NCBI GenBank assembly: GCA_937864895.1
Contig: CALMDF010000351.1
Coordinates: forward strand, 1 to 7,732
Origin: an uncultured Holophagales bacterium
GTDB taxonomy: Bacteria > Acidobacteriota > Thermoanaerobaculia > UBA5066
Length of the DNA stretch: 7,732 nucleotides
Direction: 5' to 3'
This document shows, piece after piece, positions 4,831 to 7,732 of this stretch. How positions within the stretch are numbered: position 1 is the first letter of the stretch; each line of letters opens with the position of its first letter. The position numbers were made by a program, and so were the translations under genes. A model generated the notes under the pieces. That model saw only the letters and a program-made list of their open reading frames with translations. It did not search any database and was not told the origin of the DNA.

Positions 4831-6989
4831 AAGAGGGGCACTCCGTCGAGCTTCTCGGGCGGCGTCAGGCCGAGGGCCCTGTAGATCGTCGCAGGGACGT
4901 CGGCCATGTTCGGGCGGGGCTCCCTGCGGAGCGGCCGGCTCGAGAAGAGGATGCCGGGGACGACGTCCGGGTCGACCGAGCAGTGGTCCCCCGACCAGAC
5001 CTGCGTGTTGTCCTCGTAGAGCTCGGGCGTCACGACCCCGAGGCTCGCCTGCCAGGAGACCCGGTAGCCCGCGCTGTTGCCAACGAAGAGGTCGGGGATG
5101 ACGTTCGGGTCGAAGGAGCCGTACGCCTCCTCGCGCGTGTAGACACGCTCGATCGGGCGGAGGCCGGTCTTCTCGTCGACGAGCTCCATCAGCTTCGTCC
5201 GGATCTCCTGGCGGAGGGCGTCGTACTCGGCCCCCGCCTCCACGATCCCCTGGGACTCGCGGCCCCTCAGGTTCACGTAGATCTCGCCGAGCCCCATCGA
5301 GTAGGCCCTCGTCCGCGTCCAGTCGACGTTCGGCCAGAACTCGCCCTGCCCGAAGAGCATCTCGAGGTCGGCCTGGGTCTCGTCGCCGCCCTTCAGCGCG
5401 AGGTAGCCGTGCTGGACGAGCCAGGTGTTGTAGTTGATCGACCGTCTCCAGCTCGCGAAGCCGTGGTCGGAGCAGACGAGAAGGAGGTCGTCCGGCCCGA
5501 GCTCCTTCATCGCGTCGCCGACGATCTCGTCCATCTCGACGTAGTTGCGCGCGACCGACGGCCCGAACTTCGCCGCCTTCTCCGCGTCGTACGCCGGGTG
5601 TCCCGGGTCGAGGAAGCGCCACATGACGTGGCCGACCCGGTCCGTGAACTCGTAGACCTGGACGTAGAGCCTCACGTCCTTCTCGGAGAGGAGCCCGTCC
5701 ATCATCTTCCGGTACTGCCGGGCCGTGAACGTGACGTCGTCGAGGAACGTCGGCTCGTCGATCGTCTCCTCGCTCATCGACCAGGTGTCGATCGACCAGC
5801 CCATCGTCTTGTAGAGCCCGAACCGCTTCGCGAGGTCCTTCGCGAGACCCCCGGGGGCGGTGATCTTCACGCCCGGCGGGAGCTTCGCCGGGTTGAAGTG
5901 GATCGGGGAGAGGTAGAGCTGGATCTCCGGCGCGATGGAGGCGAGGTGGAATCTCCCGATGCCCGAGAGCTTCACGACGGGGTTGAACTCGAAGGTGAAG
6001 GTGACCCACGGCGACCACTCGCCCGGCGCGAGCGTGACCGGCTCGCTCCCCTTCGGCTCGATCCGGAGGCGCCCGCCGTCGGGGAGGACCGTCAGGGTCA
6101 TCGGGACCTTGATGACCGGCGGCTCGCCGAAGAGCTTGTTGTAGGGGCCGAAGACCTCGGTCGAAATTGTCCCGACGTTCGACTCCAGGCGGATGAGCTC
6201 GACGGAGAACTCGTTCTTGTTCTTCGGCGCGAAGAACGGGTCGGAGGTGTAGTAGCTCGGGGTCCCGATCCGGCCCCTCACGTCGGGGACGCCGAGGCCC
6301 GAGAGGAGCCGTCCCTTCTCGTAGTCCTGGGCCGGAAACGTGACCGGGACGTGCAGGACGACGGACCTGATCCCCTTCTCCCCGGCCACCTCCCAGAAGG
6401 GCTTGCCCTGCCGGTTGTTGTGGACGGTCTGGAGCGATTCGGGGACGAGGGCCCCGAACCGGAAGGAGAAGAAGGCCGCGGGGGCGGCGAGGACGAGGGC
6501 GACGGCCGCCGCCGGGAGGGTCTTCTTCAGGGCGAGCCGCCCGAGGGCGAAAACGAGGAGGAAGGCGAGGAGGCCGCCGATCGCAGCGGCGCCGGCCCGG
6601 TTCCCGCTCCCGAGGAGGAAGCTCCTCTTCCCCTCGCTCGCGACGGCGAACTCGGGGCGGTAGGTCTTCGGGTCGCGCTTCAGGAAGTCGAAGATCTGCG
6701 TCCGGCCCGGGGAGAGCCCCGTCGAGAAGGTCGACCAGGAGACGGGGGTCTGGGCCGGGATCGTCGGCCGGAGGGGGGAGAAGCTCCCCGACGCCGCGAG
6801 CTTCGCCAGGTTCGGGAGCTTCCCTTCGGCGATCATCTCCGACACGAGGCGGTGGTCCGCGCCGTCGAACCCGAGGACGACGACGCGCCCCTTCACGTCC
6901 TGGGCGGGGGCGGCGAGGGAGGCGAAAAAGAGCACGGCCGCGAGGGCGGCGACGACGGGGCGGCGGGACGGAATCCGTTTGGGCGGCAC
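4827..6989 (-). CDS. Exported AlkP-superfamily phosphohydrolase/phosphodiesterase with internal membrane hairpin
   Basis: A 720-residue protein of the type I phosphodiesterase/nucleotide pyrophosphatase group (COG3379-like). All the metal-site motifs are visible: LGFDGAD (D42), the likely nucleophile T81 in AQTPVSWSTFSTG, FTDRVGH (D450, H454), SDHG (D508, H509) and GDH (H669). The site looks intact, so it is probably a two-metal phosphoester hydrolase; the substrate is unknown. Residues 1-30 form a signal peptide. Two further hydrophobic helices (132-150 and 158-175, joined by a KK turn) interrupt the enzyme domain after the nucleophile region. If the leader is cleaved, this hairpin would tether the periplasmic enzyme to the membrane. 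A large insert (about 187-430, partly beta-rich) precedes the second metal motif. GTG 6989-6987 was chosen for the leader; an ATG at 6996 is in another frame. No strong Shine-Dalgarno is seen. It is the first gene of the minus-strand cluster. Confidence 0.9.
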   Translation of the reverse strand: MPPKRIPSRRPVVAALAAVLFFASLAAPAQDVKGRVVVLGFDGADHRLVSEMIAEGKLPNLAKLAASGSFSPLRPTIPAQTPVSWSTFSTGLSPGRTQIFDFLKRDPKTYRPEFAVASEGKRSFLLGSGNRAGAAAIGGLLAFLLVFALGRLALKKTLPAAAVALVLAAPAAFFSFRFGALVPESLQTVHNNRQGKPFWEVAGEKGIRSVVLHVPVTFPAQDYEKGRLLSGLGVPDVRGRIGTPSYYTSDPFFAPKNKNEFSVELIRLESNVGTISTEVFGPYNKLFGEPPVIKVPMTLTVLPDGGRLRIEPKGSEPVTLAPGEWSPWVTFTFEFNPVVKLSGIGRFHLASIAPEIQLYLSPIHFNPAKLPPGVKITAPGGLAKDLAKRFGLYKTMGWSIDTWSMSEETIDEPTFLDDVTFTARQYRKMMDGLLSEKDVRLYVQVYEFTDRVGHVMWRFLDPGHPAYDAEKAAKFGPSVARNYVEMDEIVGDAMKELGPDDLLLVCSDHGFASWRRSINYNTWLVQHGYLALKGGDETQADLEMLFGQGEFWPNVDWTRTRAYSMGLGEIYVNLRGRESQGIVEAGAEYDALRQEIRTKLMELVDEKTGLRPIERVYTREEAYGSFDPNVIPDLFVGNSAGYRVSWQASLGVVTPELYEDNTQVWSGDHCSVDPDVVPGILFSSRPLRREPRPNMADVPATIYRALGLTPPEKLDGVPLF
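4841..4844 (-). promoter_or_regulatory. Shine-Dalgarno-like GGAG for the CTG-started envC gene
   Basis: GGAG reads on the minus strand within the last codons of the phosphatase gene, 10 bases before the CTG that overlaps its stop codon. Together with the absence of any ATG/GTG/TTG nearby in that frame, it supports the CTG start. The match is short, and the overlap alone could permit reinitiation. Confidence 0.4.
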
Positions 6990-7008
6990 GCGGCATTCTA
7001 ACGGCGGC

Positions 7009-7031
7009 CCCGGGCCCCTCCCCGGCCCGGG
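7009..7031. other. All-GC 8-bp stem-loop in the divergent intergenic region
   Basis: CCCGGGCC (7009-7016) pairs perfectly with GGCCCGGG (7024-7031) around a 7-base loop. On the minus strand the loop reads GGGGAGG, a Shine-Dalgarno-like purine run, but it is too far from the phosphatase GTG (about 27 bases) to be its ribosome site. The structure lies in the leader or promoter zone of the phosphatase operon and could be an operator or an mRNA hairpin. High GC content makes chance palindromes likelier. Confidence 0.4.
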
Positions 7032-7086
7032 AACCGGGATGGGCCCGCCCGCCGACTTCTCATTCCTGCCGAGGCTGGCCCGGAGG

Positions 7087-7092
7087 TAAAAT
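7087..7092 (+). promoter_or_regulatory. Candidate -10 box (TAAAAT) for the plus-strand gene
   Basis: TAAAAT is an isolated AT-rich hexamer in very GC-rich DNA, 37 bases before the TTG start, leaving room for a short leader. The -35 region is poor (TTCCTG at 7063-7068, 18-base spacer). The assignment rests on composition and position only. Confidence 0.3.
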
Positions 7093-7117
7093 CCCGGGCT
7101 GCGCCGTTCCCTTGCGC

Positions 7118-7124
7118 GGAGGAG
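7118..7124 (+). promoter_or_regulatory. Strong Shine-Dalgarno GGAGGAG that fixes a TTG start
   Basis: GGAGGAG lies 5 bases before TTG 7130-7132. The first in-frame ATG (7142-7144) would be 17 bases away, too far, so the TTG is preferred. It is the clearest ribosome-binding site in the window. Confidence 0.75.
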
Positions 7125-7129
7125 ATCCC

Positions 7130-7732
7130 TTGTCGACCGGAATGCTCGTCGCCCTCGCCGTCGCGGCCGTTGCCGTGATCGCCGCTGTCGTCCTCTTCCG
7201 CTCCCTCTCCGCCCTGAAGGCCTCCTCGACGGAGGAGATCACGCGACTGAAGGAAAGCGCGAGCGATCTCGAGGCCGCGAAGGGGCAGCTCGAGGCCGAC
7301 CGGACGACGCTCACCGCCGAGCGCGACGAGCTCCGCGAGAAGGCGGCGGACCTCGAGGCCCGCCTCGCCAGCACGGAAGAGCAGCTGCACGCGGTGACCG
7401 CGGAGCGCGACTCCCTCGCCGACCGCTCCCGGAGGGAACAGACGACCCAGCGCTTCTTCTTCGCCCGCAAGGCGCGGGAAGCCTACGAGGGGCTGAAGCA
7501 CCGGCTCGCCGCCGACGGCTTCCCCGAGCGGCTCGAGGACCTCGCCGGCGAGAACCCCAAGACGCTCACGGAGGAGGCCCGGAAGATCCTCAAGGACGTC
7601 GAGTCGTGGGCCGACCAGGGCGGCGTCGAGGACGCCCCGCTCCTCCACACCCTCGCCCTCGTCGACTATTCCCACGGCGACGCCGAGCGGGCGAAGCTGC
7701 GCCTCCGGAAGGCGGCCCGGACGTCGACCGAC
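7130..7732 (+). CDS. Membrane-anchored coiled-coil protein with TPR-like end, partial
   Basis: The frame opens at TTG 7130-7132 and stays open for 201 codons to the window edge, so the C-terminus is missing. Residues 5-23 (MLVALAVAAVAVIAAVVLF) are a single membrane helix. Residues about 30-100 are a charged heptad-type coiled coil (repeated TAERDEL/TAERDSL and DLEA segments). A helical part follows, ending in ALVDYSHGDAERAKLRLRKAA (about 175-197), which has the small-large residue spacing of a TPR repeat. I do not recognise a named family. The layout suggests a membrane-tethered scaffold or adaptor with its body on one side of the membrane. A Shine-Dalgarno at ideal spacing and high-GC codon use with G/C at third positions support real coding. 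It is transcribed divergently from the phosphatase-envC cluster, so shared regulation is possible but not shown. Confidence 0.85.
   Translation, partial: MSTGMLVALAVAAVAVIAAVVLFRSLSALKASSTEEITRLKESASDLEAAKGQLEADRTTLTAERDELREKAADLEARLASTEEQLHAVTAERDSLADRSRREQTTQRFFFARKAREAYEGLKHRLAADGFPERLEDLAGENPKTLTEEARKILKDVESWADQGGVEDAPLLHTLALVDYSHGDAERAKLRLRKAARTSTD

Noticed and set aside
4831..6996. Upstream extension of the EnvC frame to an ATG at 6996, giving 1112 residues
   Set aside because: The extra part is Arg/Pro-rich shadow sequence of the phosphatase gene. Recognisable protein begins only at the signal peptide near 4830.
4983..7001. 672-codon open frame on the plus strand opposite the phosphatase gene
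   Set aside because: Its translation is a low-complexity Arg/Glu/Asp/Leu mix with no motif, as expected from the antisense of a high-GC gene. The minus strand has clear enzyme motifs.
6998..7675. Minus-strand frames of 225 and 136 codons opposite the plus-strand coiled-coil gene
   Set aside because: The plus strand has an ideal Shine-Dalgarno, a membrane helix and heptads, while the minus-strand readings are low-complexity.

Overview
The window is a very GC-rich stretch of bacterial DNA (about 70% G+C or more by eye). It carries six genes on the minus strand and the start of one on the plus strand, with little intergenic space. An EnvC-type amidase activator, several signal peptides and GTG/TTG starts point to a high-GC Gram-negative-type bacterium with a cell envelope to remodel. 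Acidobacteriota or a deltaproteobacterial-type lineage would fit, but this is inference and no single feature fixes the phylum.

Reading down the minus strand from 6989: an exported alkaline-phosphatase-superfamily protein (AlkP/NPP type, COG3379-like) with a transmembrane hairpin inside the enzyme domain; an EnvC-like coiled-coil plus degenerate LytM protein (4830-3658), apparently starting at a CTG that overlaps the previous stop; a PDZ/S41 C-terminal-processing-protease homologue (3605-2283) that has lost both catalytic residues; and a membrane-anchored divergent polysaccharide deacetylase (DUF610/YibQ type, 2286-1357) coupled to it by a GTGA overlap. After short gaps come a small TerB-like protein (1301-882) and an exported M14 zinc carboxypeptidase (808 to beyond base 1, C-terminus missing). 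On the plus strand a TTG-started membrane/coiled-coil/TPR-like protein begins at 7130 and runs off the right edge. The two directions diverge from 6990-7129.

The central block resembles the E. coli gpmI-envC-yibQ cluster and the envC-ctpA-deacetylase clusters of other bacteria, which serve peptidoglycan hydrolase control at the septum. Here gpmI is replaced by another AlkP-superfamily member, the M23 domain lacks its zinc ligands (as in true EnvC activators), and the S41 protease looks like a pseudoprotease. The cluster is therefore best read as an envelope-remodelling operon in which at least two enzyme-like proteins probably act as binding or regulatory factors. The dead S41 member is the most unusual observation. 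A short AT-rich motif at 851-877, ending in a sequence I associate with REP/Y1-transposase repeats, is the only mobile-element-like trace. No rRNA, tRNA, CRISPR array or complete insertion sequence was seen.
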